Shown: positions 45,226-54,791, counted from the stretch's first letter. The stretch: DNA of 64,000 nucleotides from Streptomyces sp. DH-12 (GCF_002899455.1 NZ_PPFB01000001.1:3512501-3576500); one strand, 5' to 3'. The notes: generated by a model from the sequence alone, not told the origin. Program-made: numbers and translations.

Positions 45226-45897
45226 TCAGCCGTGTCCGCCGGCCCGCACCAGGCCCGTTTCGTAGGCGAGGACGACCACCTGCACCCGGTCCCGCAGCCC
45301 CAGCTTGGTGAGGATGCGGCCCACGTGCGTCTTCACGGTCGCCTCGGAGAGCACCAGGCGGGACGCGATCTCCCCGTTCGACAGGCCCTGCGCGACCAGC
45401 ACCATGACCTCGCGCTCGCGTTCGGTGAGCCGCTCCAGCTCCTTGTGCTCGGGCTGCTTGCCGCTGCTGGGCAGCATCGGCGCGAACCGGTCCAGGAGCC
45501 GGCGGGTGGTGGAGGGGGCCACCACGGCGTCGCCGCTGTGCACGGCGCGGATCGCGCTGAGCAGTTCGCCGGGCGGCACGTCCTTGAGCATGAAGCCGGA
45601 CGCGCCCGCCTTCAGCCCGGAGAAGGCGTACTCGTCGAGGTCGAAGGTGGTGAGGATGAGCACCTTCGGCGGGTCGGTGTCCGCGCAGATCCTGCGGGTG
45701 GCCTCCACACCGTCGAGCTTCGGCATGCGGACGTCCATCAGCACCACGTCGACGGCGGTGGCCCGCAGCACCTCCAGGGCCTCCACGCCGTTGCCCGCCT
45801 CCGCGACGACCTCCATGTCCGGCTGGGCGGCGAGCACCATCCGGAAACCGGTGCGCAGCAGCGCCTGGTCGTCGACGAGCATCACGCGGATCGTCAT
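45226..45897 (-). CDS. NarL-type response regulator
   Basis: A response regulator of 223 residues has receiver motifs VDDQ (8-11), phosphoacceptor Asp in VDVVLMDVRMPKLDG, conserved Thr (LILTTFD) and Lys (FMLKDVPP), plus a LuxR HTH (LTEREREVMVLVAQGLSN, EATVKTHVGRILTKLGLRD). It is downstream of a DesK-type kinase gene with a gap of 98 bases that holds a GGCGTCG triplet repeat and no gene. Confidence 0.95.
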   Translation of the reverse strand: MTIRVMLVDDQALLRTGFRMVLAAQPDMEVVAEAGNGVEALEVLRATAVDVVLMDVRMPKLDGVEATRRICADTDPPKVLILTTFDLDEYAFSGLKAGASGFMLKDVPPGELLSAIRAVHSGDAVVAPSTTRRLLDRFAPMLPSSGKQPEHKELERLTEREREVMVLVAQGLSNGEIASRLVLSEATVKTHVGRILTKLGLRDRVQVVVLAYETGLVRAGGHG

Positions 45898-45995
45898 CGT
45901 GGCCTCTTCCGTTCAGTCGTTCGGTCGTCCGGGCGTCGGGGCGTCGGGGCGTCGAAGGGGGCGTGACAGGTGTCAACAGAGGGCGTGCGTATGTG

Positions 45996-47198
45996 TCAGT
46001 GCGCTGGTTTGAGCGGCAGCAGCGCACTGATGCGGAATCCTCCGCCCGGCCGCGGTCCCGCGTCCAGCGTTCCGCCCACCATGCCGACCCGTTCCCGCAT
46101 GCCGATCAGGCCGTGGCCCTGGCCGTCGAACCCGCCCTCCTCGTACAGCTCGTGCGGGGCGCCCTTGCCGTCGTCCTCCACGAGCAGGCCCAGCCCGTCG
46201 TCGAAGTACACCAGCCGCACGCTGGCGCCCGCGTCGGGACCGCCGTGCTTGCGGGTGTTGGTCAGCGCCTCCTGCACGATCCGGTAGGCGGTCAGCTCGA
46301 CCCCGCGGGGCAGTTCGCGCGAGGTGCCCTCGACCTTGAAGTCCACGGGCAGCCCGGACTCCCGGCACTGCTCGACGAGGTCCTCGATCTGCTGCAGCCC
46401 CGGCTGGGGCACGTACTCCCCCGCCTCCTGGTGCTCTCCGGTGCGCAGCACGCCCAGCAGGCGGCGCATCTCGGCGAGGGCCTGGCGGCCGGTGGTGGAG
46501 ATGGTCTCCAGGGCCTTCCTGGCCTGGTCGGGCGCCGCGTCGAGGACGTAGGCGGCGCCGTCGGCCTGCACCACCATCACGGACACGTTGTGGGCGACCA
46601 CGTCGTGCAGCTCGCGGGCTATCCGGGCGCGCTCGGCGGCGACCGCGACCTTGGCCTGCGCCTCGCGCTCCTTCTCCAGCCGGGCGGCCCGCTCCTCCAG
46701 CTGCGCGAAGTAGGCGCGGCGGGTGCGTATGGAGTCGCCGAGCACCCATGCGAGGGCGAAGGGCACGGCGAGGATGACCGACAGGACGACGTTCTCGGCC
46801 GTGCTCGCGTACGGACTGGGCCAGCGCATCTGCGCGAGCGGGGCCGCGCACAGGCCCGCGGTCAGCGCGAGGCGGGACGCCCAGCGGGCGCCGGTCGCCG
46901 CGACCGTGTAGGCGATCACCAGCAGGGCGAAGTCGGCGGGCAGCACGGGCACGTCGAGGATCAGTTGCCCGAGGCCCACCACCAGGGCGAGGACCAGCAT
47001 CCGCTCCGGCATCCGGCGGCGCAGCGCCACCACTAGGGACAGCAGAAGCATGACCGGGACGATGAGGGCCGGGCTCTCGGTGCCCCGGGACTCCTCCACG
47101 GCCGCTCCGCTGACCGCCGTGAGCCCGAACAGGATCACGGCCCAGAAGCCGTCGACCCACATCGGGTGTCTGCGGAGGAAGTCATAGAGGCGCTGCAC
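45996..47198 (-). CDS. DesK/NarX-type sensor histidine kinase
   Basis: A 400-residue kinase with five to six N-terminal membrane segments, a HisKA_3 helix with His198 in RARIARELHDVVAHNVS, and an HATPase domain (YRIVQEALTNTRKHGG, DDGKG and GHGLIGMRERV). It should phosphorylate the adjacent NarL-type regulator. The signal is unknown; no outer loop of size is present, so a membrane-related signal is plausible. The TmrB-like gene downstream may be one target. Confidence 0.94.
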   Translation of the reverse strand: MQRLYDFLRRHPMWVDGFWAVILFGLTAVSGAAVEESRGTESPALIVPVMLLLSLVVALRRRMPERMLVLALVVGLGQLILDVPVLPADFALLVIAYTVAATGARWASRLALTAGLCAAPLAQMRWPSPYASTAENVVLSVILAVPFALAWVLGDSIRTRRAYFAQLEERAARLEKEREAQAKVAVAAERARIARELHDVVAHNVSVMVVQADGAAYVLDAAPDQARKALETISTTGRQALAEMRRLLGVLRTGEHQEAGEYVPQPGLQQIEDLVEQCRESGLPVDFKVEGTSRELPRGVELTAYRIVQEALTNTRKHGGPDAGASVRLVYFDDGLGLLVEDDGKGAPHELYEEGGFDGQGHGLIGMRERVGMVGGTLDAGPRPGGGFRISALLPLKPAH

Positions 47199-47315
47199 GT
47201 GACCCAGCGTAGGGAAGCGAAATGCGTGCAGGGGTCAACCGAAGGGCCGATCCCCGCCCGCGCGTGTACTCCCCAAGGTGGAGGCCCGGCCGGTGCGCGC
47301 GCGTAGCCTGGGCCG

Positions 47316-47351
47316 GTGACGACGGCGACGGCGGACGCGGGGAAGCGGTGA
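47316..47351 (+). CDS. Possible 11-codon leaderless upstream frame
   Basis: GTG ACG ACG ... CGG TGA starts six bases after TAGCCT (47304-47309), the expected place for a leaderless start, and ends with TGA overlapping the GTG of the methyltransferase gene (GTGA). It may couple translation to the main gene. Its product ([11 protein letters not shown]) has no known feature. Confidence 0.4.
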   Translation: MTTATADAGKR

Positions 47352-48376
47352 CGGCGGGGACGGCGGGGACGGCCGGGACGGCGGGGGACGGTTTCCGCGG
47401 GTGGCGGGAGGCGGCTCAGGAGGCCCTGTACGGCCCGGACGGCTTCTACCGCCGCCCCGGCACGGGCCCGGCCGGGCACTTCCGGACCTCCGTGCACGCC
47501 TCGCCGCTGTACGCGGACGCCGTGGCGCGGCTGCTGTGCCGGGTCGACGAGGCGCTGGGCCGGCCGGCGGCGCTGGACTTCGTGGACCTGGCCGCCGGAC
47601 GGGGCGAACTGGTCACCGGGGTGCTCGGCGCGCTCCCCGCGGACGTGGCGGACCGTGTGCGCCCCTGCGCGGTCGAGCTGGCCGCGCGGCCCGACGGGCT
47701 GGACGGGCGGATCGTGTGGCGGGACGCGCCGCCGGAGGGGATCACGGGGCTGCTGTTCGCCAACGAGTGGCTGGACAACGTGCCGGTGGACGTCGCCGAG
47801 ACGGACGCGTCCGGCACCCCGCGGTACGTGCTGGTGCGGGCGGACGGGGCCGAGCGGCTCGGGGAGCCGGTCGCCGGGGCGGACGCCGGGTGGCTGGACC
47901 GGTGGTGGCCGCTGCCGCCCGAGGAGGGTCTGCGCGCGGAGATCGGACTCCCCCGGGACCGCGCCTGGGCGGCGGCCGTCGGCGCGCTGGAGCGCGGTGT
48001 CGCCGTCGCCGTGGACTACGCGCACACGGCCGGCGCGCGCCCGCCGTTCGGGACGCTGACCGCGTTCCGTGAGGGGCGGGAGACGGCGCCGGTGCCGGAC
48101 GGCTCCCGCGACCTCACGGCGCACGTCGCGCTGGACGCGTGCGCCGCCGCCCCCGCCCTGCCGGGCGCGCGCCTGCTGACGCAGCGGGACGCCCTGCGCT
48201 CCCTGGGCGTCACCGGCGGGCGTCCCCCGCTGGCCCTGGCGGGCAGCGACCCGGCCGGCTACGTCCGCGCCCTCGCCGCCGCCGGGGAGGCCGCCGAGCT
48301 GACCGCGCCGGGCGGCCTCGGCGACTTCGGCTGGCTGGTGCAGCCGGTGGGGGCCGAGGACGTCCTCGGCGGCTGA
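47348..48376 (+). CDS. MidA-like SAM-dependent methyltransferase
   Basis: A 342-residue protein of the Methyltransf_28 (MidA/NDUFAF7) type: [19 protein letters not shown], then [19 protein letters not shown] (SAM motif), [17 protein letters not shown] and AVAVDYAHT. In mitochondria the relative NDUFAF7 methylates an arginine of the complex I 49-kDa subunit (NuoD family). Remarkably, the next gene on the opposite strand encodes a NuoD homologue. The GTG start at 47348 is preceded by GGGGAAG at close spacing and by an overlapping mini-frame. Confidence 0.85.
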   Translation: MTAGTAGTAGTAGDGFRGWREAAQEALYGPDGFYRRPGTGPAGHFRTSVHASPLYADAVARLLCRVDEALGRPAALDFVDLAAGRGELVTGVLGALPADVADRVRPCAVELAARPDGLDGRIVWRDAPPEGITGLLFANEWLDNVPVDVAETDASGTPRYVLVRADGAERLGEPVAGADAGWLDRWWPLPPEEGLRAEIGLPRDRAWAAAVGALERGVAVAVDYAHTAGARPPFGTLTAFREGRETAPVPDGSRDLTAHVALDACAAAPALPGARLLTQRDALRSLGVTGGRPPLALAGSDPAGYVRALAAAGEAAELTAPGGLGDFGWLVQPVGAEDVLGG

Positions 48377-48391
48377 CGGCCGCCGCGGCGG

Positions 48392-49543
48392 CTACTTGTC
48401 GATGTCGCCGACGACGAAGAACATCGACCCCAGGATCGCCACCATGTCCGCGACCAGCGTGCCCGGCAGCAGCTCGGCGAGCGCCTGGATGTTGTTGTAC
48501 GACGCCGAGCGCAGCTTCAGCCGGTACGGCGTCTTCTCGCCCCTGCTGACCAGGTAGTAGCCGTTGATGCCGAGCGGGTTCTCGGTCCACGCGTACGTGT
48601 GGCCCTCGGGCGCCTTGAGGACCTTCGGCAGCCGCTGGTTGACCGGGCCCGGCGGCAGCTCCGCCAGCCGGTCGAGGCAGGCGTCGGCGAGGTCCAGGGC
48701 GTTGTGCGTCTGCTCCAGCAGGCACTCGAAGCGGGCGAGGCAGTCGCCCTCCTCGCGGGTGACCACCTTCAGGACGCCGCCCAGCTCGCCGTAGGCCAGG
48801 TACGGCTCGTCGCGGCGCAGGTCGAAGTCGACGCCCGAGGCGCGCCCGATCGGCCCGCTCACCCCGTACGCGTGCACCGCCTCCGGGGACAGCACGCCGA
48901 CGCCGCGGGTGCGGCCCCGGAAGATCTCGTTGCCGAGCACCAGGTCGTCGAAGCGGTCCATGCACGCGCGCACGTCGGCGACCGCGGCACGCGCGCGTCC
49001 CGTCCAGCCCGCCGGGAGCTCCTCCTTGAGGCCGCCGACGCGGTTGAACATGTAGTGGATGCGCCCGCCGGAGGCCTCCTCCATGACGTGCTGGAGCTTC
49101 TCGCGCTCGGTGAAGGCGTAGAAGATCGGGGTGATGCCGCCGAGCTCCAGCGGATAGGAGCCGAGGAACATCAGGTGGTTGAGCACCCGGTTCAGCTCCG
49201 CGAGCAGCGTGCGCAGCCACACCGCGCGCTCGGGGACCTCCATGCCGAGCATCCGCTCCACGGCGAGCACCACGCCCAGCTCGTTGGAGAACGCCGACAG
49301 CCAGTCGTGCCGGTTGGCCAGCATGATGATCTGCCGGTAGTCGCGGGCCTCGAACAGCTTCTCCGCGCCCCGGTGCATGTAGCCGATCACGGGCTCCGCG
49401 CGGACGATCCGCTCACCGTCCAGCACGAGCTTCAGCCGCAGCACGCCGTGCGTGGAGGGATGCTGCGGGCCGATGTTGAGCACCATGTCGGTGCTCTCCG
49501 CCGCGCCGCCGATTCCGACCATGGTCTCCGTCGTAGGAGTCAT
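48392..49543 (-). CDS. Orphan NADH dehydrogenase subunit D homologue
   Basis: A 383-residue homologue of the complex I 49-kDa subunit, with [17 protein letters not shown] (23-39), [20 protein letters not shown] and [10 protein letters not shown]. His32 matches the quinone-site His. The aligned position of the quinone-binding Tyr (Tyr87 in Thermus Nqo4) appears to be Val91, in [10 protein letters not shown]. No other nuo gene is nearby. It is tail-to-tail with the MidA-like methyltransferase gene (15-base gap). The ATG at 49543 lies 31 bases from the divergent PH-protein start. S. coelicolor has a similar second nuoD. Confidence 0.93.
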   Translation of the reverse strand: MTPTTETMVGIGGAAESTDMVLNIGPQHPSTHGVLRLKLVLDGERIVRAEPVIGYMHRGAEKLFEARDYRQIIMLANRHDWLSAFSNELGVVLAVERMLGMEVPERAVWLRTLLAELNRVLNHLMFLGSYPLELGGITPIFYAFTEREKLQHVMEEASGGRIHYMFNRVGGLKEELPAGWTGRARAAVADVRACMDRFDDLVLGNEIFRGRTRGVGVLSPEAVHAYGVSGPIGRASGVDFDLRRDEPYLAYGELGGVLKVVTREEGDCLARFECLLEQTHNALDLADACLDRLAELPPGPVNQRLPKVLKAPEGHTYAWTENPLGINGYYLVSRGEKTPYRLKLRSASYNNIQALAELLPGTLVADMVAILGSMFFVVGDIDK

Positions 49544-49562
49544 GGACACAGTCTGTCCTACG

Positions 49563-49568
49563 TACGCT
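49563..49568 (+). promoter_or_regulatory. -10 of the PH-domain gene pair
   Basis: TACGCT ends six bases before the ATG at 49575, so the transcript is probably leaderless. Confidence 0.55.
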
Positions 49569-49574
49569 GGCCCC

Positions 49575-50129
49575 ATGGAGACGGGGAGCCCGCACGACAC
49601 GGGGACAGCGGACGCGCCGAAGACGCCCGGGACGGCGGACGTGCCGGCGGCGGACGGCGGCACGGCGGAGCCGGAGTGGCGTGCGCTGCCGCCCGGACTG
49701 CTGAAGATGCGGCGGCTGCTGCTGGTGGTGTGGCTGGGGCTGCTGACCCTGGCCGCCGCGCTGGTGCCGGGCCTGCTGGCGGGGCCCGGCTGGGGCGCCT
49801 TCGCGGTGCTGCCGCTGGCCCTGCTGCTGTGGGGCTGGGTGATGCTGGAGCGCAACTGGCGCTCCTGGCGGTACGCCGAACGCTCCGACGACCTGCTGAT
49901 CAGCCGCGGCGTCCTCTGGCACGAGGAGACGGTCGTGCCGTACGGGCGGATGCAGCTCGTGGAGGTCACCTCCGGGCCCGTCGAGCGGCACTTCGGGCTG
50001 GCCAGCGTGCAGCTGCACACGGCCGCCGCGGCCACCGACGCGACCATCCCCGGCCTCGATCCGGCCGAGGCGGAGCGGCTGCGCGACCGGCTCACCGAGC
50101 TGGGCGAGGCCCGATCGGCGGGGCTGTGA
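49575..50129 (+). CDS. Bacterial PH-like (DUF304/YdbS) membrane protein
   Basis: A protein of 184 residues with an acidic/Thr-rich cytoplasmic N-terminus, a hydrophobic hairpin of two membrane segments (about 54-73 and 77-96) and a bPH2-type domain ([20 protein letters not shown], then [20 protein letters not shown]). It overlaps the next gene by four bases (GTGA), which encodes a larger relative. Such pairs equal Bacillus YdbS/YdbT. Their role is unclear; some protect against antimicrobials made by neighbours. Confidence 0.88.
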   Translation: METGSPHDTGTADAPKTPGTADVPAADGGTAEPEWRALPPGLLKMRRLLLVVWLGLLTLAAALVPGLLAGPGWGAFAVLPLALLLWGWVMLERNWRSWRYAERSDDLLISRGVLWHEETVVPYGRMQLVEVTSGPVERHFGLASVQLHTAAAATDATIPGLDPAEAERLRDRLTELGEARSAGL

Positions 50130-51460
50130 CCGCGCCCGGCGTCCAGGAGGACGTACGCGACCGGCCGCCGGTGACCGAGCGGCGACTGCACCCCGTCACG
50201 CCGCTGAGGCGGGCGTGGGCGCCGGTGGCCGTCCTGATGGGCTGGGCGGTGCACGACCCCGACGGGGCGCAGCGCCAGCTCACCCGGCTGACCACGACCA
50301 CGCTGCTGGTCGGCCTCGGCGTGCTCATCCCGGCCGCCGCCCTCTACGGTTTCCTGAGCTGGTGGTTCACCCACTTCGCGGTGACCGACACCGAACTGCG
50401 GGTGCGCACCGGGCTGCTGTTCCGGCGCACCGCGCACATCCGGCTGGAGCGCATCCAGGCCATCGACGTCACCCAGCCCCTGCTCGCGCGGGTCGCGGGC
50501 GTGGCGAAGCTGAAACTCGACGTCGTGGGCGCCGACAAGAAGGACGAGCTCGCCTTCCTCGGGGCCGGCGAGGCGCGGGCGCTGCGCGCGGAGCTGCTGG
50601 CGCGGGCGGCCGGGTTCGCCCCGGAGACCGCGCACGAGGTGGGCGAGGCGCCCTCCCAGCAGATGCTGCGGGTGCCGCCGGGCGTGCTCGCCGTCTCGCT
50701 GCTGCTGACCGGCGCGACCTGGGGCTGGCTGGTGGTCGCCGCCGTCGCGCTGCCGCTGTTGTGGACGGCCACCCACAGCCTGTGGACGGTGCTCGCGGCG
50801 GGCGTGCCGATGCTCGGCGCGGCGGGCGCGAGCAGCGTGGGCCGCTTCGTCGCCGAGTACGACTGGACGCTGGGCGAGTCGCCCGACGGGCTCCGGATCG
50901 ACCACGGGCTGCTGGACCGGGCGCACGAGACGGTGCCGCCGGGCCGGGTGCAGACCGTGCGGCTGATCGAGCCGCTGCTGTGGCGGAGGCGGGGCTGGGT
51001 GCGGGTCGAGCTGGACGTGGCGGGTTCGTCCAACTCGCTGCTGCTGCCGGTGGCCCCGCGCGCGATGGCCGAGTCGGTCGTCGCGCGCGTCCTGCCCGGG
51101 GTGACCGTGCCCCCGCCCGAGGCGCTCTCCCGCCCGCCCCGACGCGCGCGGTGGTGCGTGCCGGTGTGGTGGCGGGGCTACGGACTCGCCGTCACGGACG
51201 CGGTGTTCGCCGCCCGGCGCGGTCTGCTGCGGCGCAGCCTGTCGCTGGTCCCGCACGCGAAGGTGCAGAGCGTCCGGCTCGCCCAGGGACCGTGGCAGCG
51301 GGCGCGCGGGGTCGCCGACGTCCACGTGGACACCGGCGCCAACGGCACCGTGACGGCCCGGCTGCGCCCCGCCGACGAGGCCGCCGCCCTGCTGCACGCC
51401 CAGGCGGAACGGTCCCGCACCGGGCGCAGGGACGCCCTGCCGGACCGCTGGATGGCCTGA
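50126..51460 (+). CDS. Large bacterial PH-like (YdbT-type) membrane protein
   Basis: A membrane protein of 444 residues with three bPH2 domains ([60 protein letters not shown]), each with the family signature R-(G/R)-L-x-R, and two pairs of hydrophobic segments between them. It is the partner of the smaller upstream PH protein, translated from an overlapping GTG at 50126. Function unknown. Confidence 0.88.
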   Translation: MTAPGVQEDVRDRPPVTERRLHPVTPLRRAWAPVAVLMGWAVHDPDGAQRQLTRLTTTTLLVGLGVLIPAAALYGFLSWWFTHFAVTDTELRVRTGLLFRRTAHIRLERIQAIDVTQPLLARVAGVAKLKLDVVGADKKDELAFLGAGEARALRAELLARAAGFAPETAHEVGEAPSQQMLRVPPGVLAVSLLLTGATWGWLVVAAVALPLLWTATHSLWTVLAAGVPMLGAAGASSVGRFVAEYDWTLGESPDGLRIDHGLLDRAHETVPPGRVQTVRLIEPLLWRRRGWVRVELDVAGSSNSLLLPVAPRAMAESVVARVLPGVTVPPPEALSRPPRRARWCVPVWWRGYGLAVTDAVFAARRGLLRRSLSLVPHAKVQSVRLAQGPWQRARGVADVHVDTGANGTVTARLRPADEAAALLHAQAERSRTGRRDALPDRWMA

Positions 51461-51476
51461 CAGGCGCGCCGCGCAC

Positions 51477-51514
51477 GGCGAAGGGGCCCCCGCCCGGGCG
51501 GGGGCCCCTTCGCC
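51477..51514. terminator. Bidirectional terminator between convergent genes
   Basis: GGCGAAGGGGCCCCCGCC (51477-51494) is followed after CG by its exact complement GGCGGGGGCCCCTTCGCC. This 18-bp palindrome lies between the PH-protein gene and the coiled-coil membrane protein gene. Confidence 0.8.
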
Positions 51515-51538
51515 GGTCCGGGCGGTGTTCCGGCCGGT

Positions 51539-52846
51539 TCAGGAAGCCGCGCTGCGCAGCCCCTGGACGTCGATGTGCTCGGTCTCGTCGTGGGCCGTCA
51601 GGTCGATGACCTGACCGGCGCCGCGCGTCTCCTCGTCGGCCGGCTTGTACCGCGCCTCGGCCTCCGCCTTGTGCAGCGCGAGCGCCTCCTGGCCGACGAC
51701 GTCGGCGAGGTCCTCGTTCTGCACGGCGTCCAGGGCGGAGCGCTGAGCGTCCTTCTTGGTGCCGAAGAAGTCGAACCCGCCCTCCGACACCGGCTGGCGC
51801 ACGGGCTGCGTCGGCGGGACGACCGCCACCGCGGTCGGCACGGTGAAGTGCCCGGAGGGCTGCCGCACGGCCGGGCCGGCGGAAGCGGCCGGCGCGGTGG
51901 GGGCGGCCGCGCGCTCATAGGCGCCGGCCGCCCGCGTCTGCCCTCCGGCCCCGCCCTCCCGCGCCGGATCGGGCCTGGGCCGCTTCGTCGGCTCCGGCCC
52001 GTCGTCCTCGGGGGTGCCGCCGCCCTGGGGGGCGGTGCTCCTCGGGGCGTCCCCGGCCTTCCCGGCCCCGGGGGCGCTCTCCTCGCGCGCGGCCGGGACG
52101 GAGGCCTCCGCGTCCGTCCCCTCCGCCGCGCCGGAGTCCGTCTCCCCGGCCTTCGCCTCGCGCCGCCCGGCGAACCGCGCCAGCGCCGCGCCGGCCCGCA
52201 GGTACAGCGTCGAGCCCTCCGGGGAGAAGACACCGGGGGTCCTCGCCTCCCGCTCGGCGCCCTCCGTCCGCTCGGCGTCCGCCGTCGTCCCCGCCACCGG
52301 CTCGGCGGCGGTGGGCTCCGGCGCCTCGGCGGTCACGGGCTCCGCGCCGGGCGTCGCGGGCGCGCCCGCGGGCAGGGCGCGTGCCGGGACGGCCGTCTCG
52401 ATCTCCAGCACCCGGCGCTCCTCGAGCACGTTCGCCCGGTCCGCCTCGGCCGCCGCGTACCGGCGCAGCAGCGCGGCGTGTTCGTTGCGCAGGCCCGCCA
52501 GTTCCGCGCGCTTGGCGCGCAGCCGCTGCTCCAGCTTCGTGCGCAGCTCGCGCGACTCCTCGAGGTCGGACTCGAGTTCGGCGACCCGTTCCTCGAAACG
52601 CCACTCGTCGCTCGCCCGCGCGCGCGTGAGGTCGGCGACGCGTTTGCCCGCCTGGGTGTCCCAGTGGCGCATCACGACGGCGCCCGCGATCGCCGTGGCC
52701 GCGGCGGCCGCGGCCACGAGACGGAGCACCACCGGCTGCGTGAACACCCAAGGCGCCAGGGCGCAGACGACGGAGACGCCTGCGATCGCCGACGGGGGCA
52801 GCATCCTGTGCAGAGGCGGGGAATGACGGTGACGTCCACGTGGCAT
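51539..52846 (-). CDS. Membrane-anchored coiled-coil protein
   Basis: A 435-residue protein with a basic N-terminus (PRGRHRHSPPLHR), two hydrophobic segments (about 19-37 and 42-59), a coiled coil of about 80 residues (RFEERVAELESDLEESRELR, KLEQRLRAKRAELAGLRNEH) and a long disordered Ala/Pro/Glu/Thr-rich region. The C-terminal 60 residues (GGFDFFGTKKDAQRSALDAV, VIDLTAHDETEHIDVQ) look conserved. Function unknown; the layout resembles scaffold proteins. TAAGTT ends seven bases before the ATG at 52846, so the mRNA may be leaderless. Confidence 0.8.
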   Translation of the reverse strand: MPRGRHRHSPPLHRMLPPSAIAGVSVVCALAPWVFTQPVVLRLVAAAAAATAIAGAVVMRHWDTQAGKRVADLTRARASDEWRFEERVAELESDLEESRELRTKLEQRLRAKRAELAGLRNEHAALLRRYAAAEADRANVLEERRVLEIETAVPARALPAGAPATPGAEPVTAEAPEPTAAEPVAGTTADAERTEGAEREARTPGVFSPEGSTLYLRAGAALARFAGRREAKAGETDSGAAEGTDAEASVPAAREESAPGAGKAGDAPRSTAPQGGGTPEDDGPEPTKRPRPDPAREGGAGGQTRAAGAYERAAAPTAPAASAGPAVRQPSGHFTVPTAVAVVPPTQPVRQPVSEGGFDFFGTKKDAQRSALDAVQNEDLADVVGQEALALHKAEAEARYKPADEETRGAGQVIDLTAHDETEHIDVQGLRSAAS

Positions 52847-53382
52847 GGCCAGAAACTTACCGCGCGTAGGCAAATGATGGTGCCCCGCCCCGCAAAAAGA
52901 AACCTACACGCGATGTTTCACAGCCCGTCAGCGATGCGGGCCGCGCGTGAATAGGCGGACACCGAATTTCCGTCAAGATCATTCATGGGCCCGTGCGGCA
53001 CGCAACTCGCCCTCCGCGCATTCGCCTTGTCCCGCCCCCGCTGCCGCCGGGCCTCCCGCCCCGGCCGCCCTTGCCACGGGGGCGTCCCCCGCGCGCACCG
53101 CTCTTCGATTCCGCCCGCCGGCGCCCTTCCGTCCCGCCCCTCCGATCCGTTTCGGCGCCCCTCCCGGGACCACTCCCCCGTGCGCCCGCCTTCCGCCGGA
53201 GATCCGCTTGTCCCCCTCCCGCCGGGAACCCCGTTTCCGGCCCTTTCCCGCTCTCCCCGGTCTTCCGCGCGTCCCCCTCACGGCAATGCGGCCCGAAAGG
53301 CTCCGCCAATCCCCGCCGCCGCGTTTCCCGCGCGCCGGGCCCGTGCGGCACCGCGCACCCTCCCGGGGCCTACGCTGAACGT
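52847..53382. other. 536-base intergenic region, pyrimidine-rich on the + strand
   Basis: No credible gene. From about 53000 to 53360 the + strand is strikingly C/T-rich (runs such as CCGCCCCTCCGATCC). All frames through it are Pro/Arg-rich and lack a Shine-Dalgarno or homology-like features. Its right end holds the folP promoter. Confidence 0.6.
53371..53376 (+). promoter_or_regulatory. -10 of the folP operon
   Basis: TACGCT ends six bases before the folP ATG at 53383, consistent with leaderless transcription of the folate operon. Confidence 0.55.
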
Positions 53383-54291
53383 ATGAGCAATCACAGCGGA
53401 CGCCGCCAGGTCGCGGGCCTCCCCCACTGGGACCGGTGCGCGGTCATGGGAGTCGTGAACGTCACCCCCGACTCCTTCTCCGACGGCGGCCGCTGGTTCG
53501 ACACCACGACGGCCGTCAAGCACGGCCTCGACCTGGTCGCGCAGGGCGCCGACCTGGTGGACGTCGGCGGCGAGTCCACCCGCCCCGGCGCCACCCGCGT
53601 CGACGAGGCCGAGGAGCTCAGGCGCGTCATCCCGGTGGTCCGGGGCCTCGCCGCGGAGGGCGTCACCGTCTCCGTCGACACCATGCGCGCCTCCGTCGCC
53701 GAGCAGTCGCTCGCGGCCGGCGCCGCCCTGGTCAACGACGTCAGCGGCGGCCTCGCCGACCCCGCCATGATCGGCGTCGTCGCCGCCGCCGAAGCCCCGT
53801 TCGTCGTCATGCACTGGCGCGGCTTCCTGGAGGGCGACACCGTCCGGGGCGTGTACCACGACGTGGTCACCGAGGTCGCCGACGAGCTCCACGCGCGCGT
53901 GGAGGCCGTCCTGGAGGGCGGCATCGCCCCCGACCGCGTGATCGTCGACCCCGGCCTCGGCTTCTCCAAGGACGCCGAGCACGACCTCGCGCTGCTCGCC
54001 CGCCTCGACCGCCTCCTGGGCCTCGGCCGCCCCCTCCTCGTCGCCGCGTCCCGCAAGCGGTTCCTCGGCCGGGTGCTGGCGGGCCCCGGCGCCCCGCCCC
54101 CGCCCGCCCGCGAACGCGACGCGGCCACCGCGGCCGTCTCCGCCCTGGCGGCCCGGGCGGGCGCCTGGGCGGTGCGCGTGCACGACGTCCGGGCCAGCGC
54201 CGACGCCGTACGGGTCGTCCGCGCGATAGCGGCGGCGTGCCCCGACGACGCGTCCCCGTCCCCCGAGCACGGTGCGGAAGGAGCCCGGTGA
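53383..54291 (+). CDS. folP: Dihydropteroate synthase
   Basis: FolP joins 4-aminobenzoate to the pterin in folate synthesis, the sulfonamide target. The 302-residue TIM barrel has MGVVNVTPDSFSDGG (22-36), VDVGGESTRPGA, NDVSGG, MHWRG and ASRKRFLG motifs. The common bacterial MHxRG motif reads MHWRG, as in several streptomycete DHPS. The C-terminus is extended. It starts a + strand folate operon, overlapping the next gene by four bases. Confidence 0.96.
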   Translation: MSNHSGRRQVAGLPHWDRCAVMGVVNVTPDSFSDGGRWFDTTTAVKHGLDLVAQGADLVDVGGESTRPGATRVDEAEELRRVIPVVRGLAAEGVTVSVDTMRASVAEQSLAAGAALVNDVSGGLADPAMIGVVAAAEAPFVVMHWRGFLEGDTVRGVYHDVVTEVADELHARVEAVLEGGIAPDRVIVDPGLGFSKDAEHDLALLARLDRLLGLGRPLLVAASRKRFLGRVLAGPGAPPPPARERDAATAAVSALAARAGAWAVRVHDVRASADAVRVVRAIAAACPDDASPSPEHGAEGAR

Positions 54292-54791
54292 CCGCACCCC
54301 ACACCGACGTCGAGCAGGTCGAGGCCGCCAACACCGCCTTCTACGAGGCACTGGAGAGGGGCGACTTCGAAGAGGTCGCGTCGGCCTGGCTCACCCCCGC
54401 CGACCTCGGCGTCGACGAGTCGTACCACGACCCGGCCGACACCGGCGTGGTCTCCTGCGTCCACCCCGGCTGGCCGGTGCTCACCGGACGCGGCGAGGTG
54501 CTCCGGTCGTACGCGCTGATCATGGCGAACACCGACTACATCCAGTTCTTCCTCACCGACGTGCACGTCTCCGTCACCGGCGACACCGCCGTGGTGACCT
54601 GCACGGAGAACATCCTCAGCGGCGGCCCCGCCCCCGAGGACGGGGAGGAGCTGGGACCGCTGGTCGGGCAGCTCGTCGTCGCCACCAACGTGTACCGGCG
54701 CACCCCGTCCGGCTGGAAGCTCTGGTCCCACCACGCCTCCCCCGTCCTCGCCGAGGAGGACGACGCCGAGGACGACGAGACGCCGCCGTGA
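54288..54791 (+). CDS. NTF2-like (SnoaL) protein in the folate operon
   Basis: The 167-residue protein has an NTF2-like cone fold signature: an N-terminal helix (VEAANTAFYEALERGDFEEV), VSCVHPGWPVLTGRGEVLRSY and the C-terminal strands VVATNVYRRTPSGWKLWSHH, with an acidic tail. Its stable place between folP and folB in Streptomyces suggests a folate-linked role; the related dehydratases and binding proteins offer no certain reaction. The GTG at 54288 forms GTGA with the folP stop. Confidence 0.85.
   Translation: MTAPHTDVEQVEAANTAFYEALERGDFEEVASAWLTPADLGVDESYHDPADTGVVSCVHPGWPVLTGRGEVLRSYALIMANTDYIQFFLTDVHVSVTGDTAVVTCTENILSGGPAPEDGEELGPLVGQLVVATNVYRRTPSGWKLWSHHASPVLAEEDDAEDDETPP

Noticed and set aside
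45930..45960. GGCGTCG triplet repeat between RR and HK genes
   Set aside because: Only three copies in a short gap; too little to call a regulatory repeat.
52993..53382. N-terminal extension of FolP in the same frame
   Set aside because: The extension is Pro/Arg-rich, lacks homology-like features, and a -10 sits directly before the ATG at 53383.
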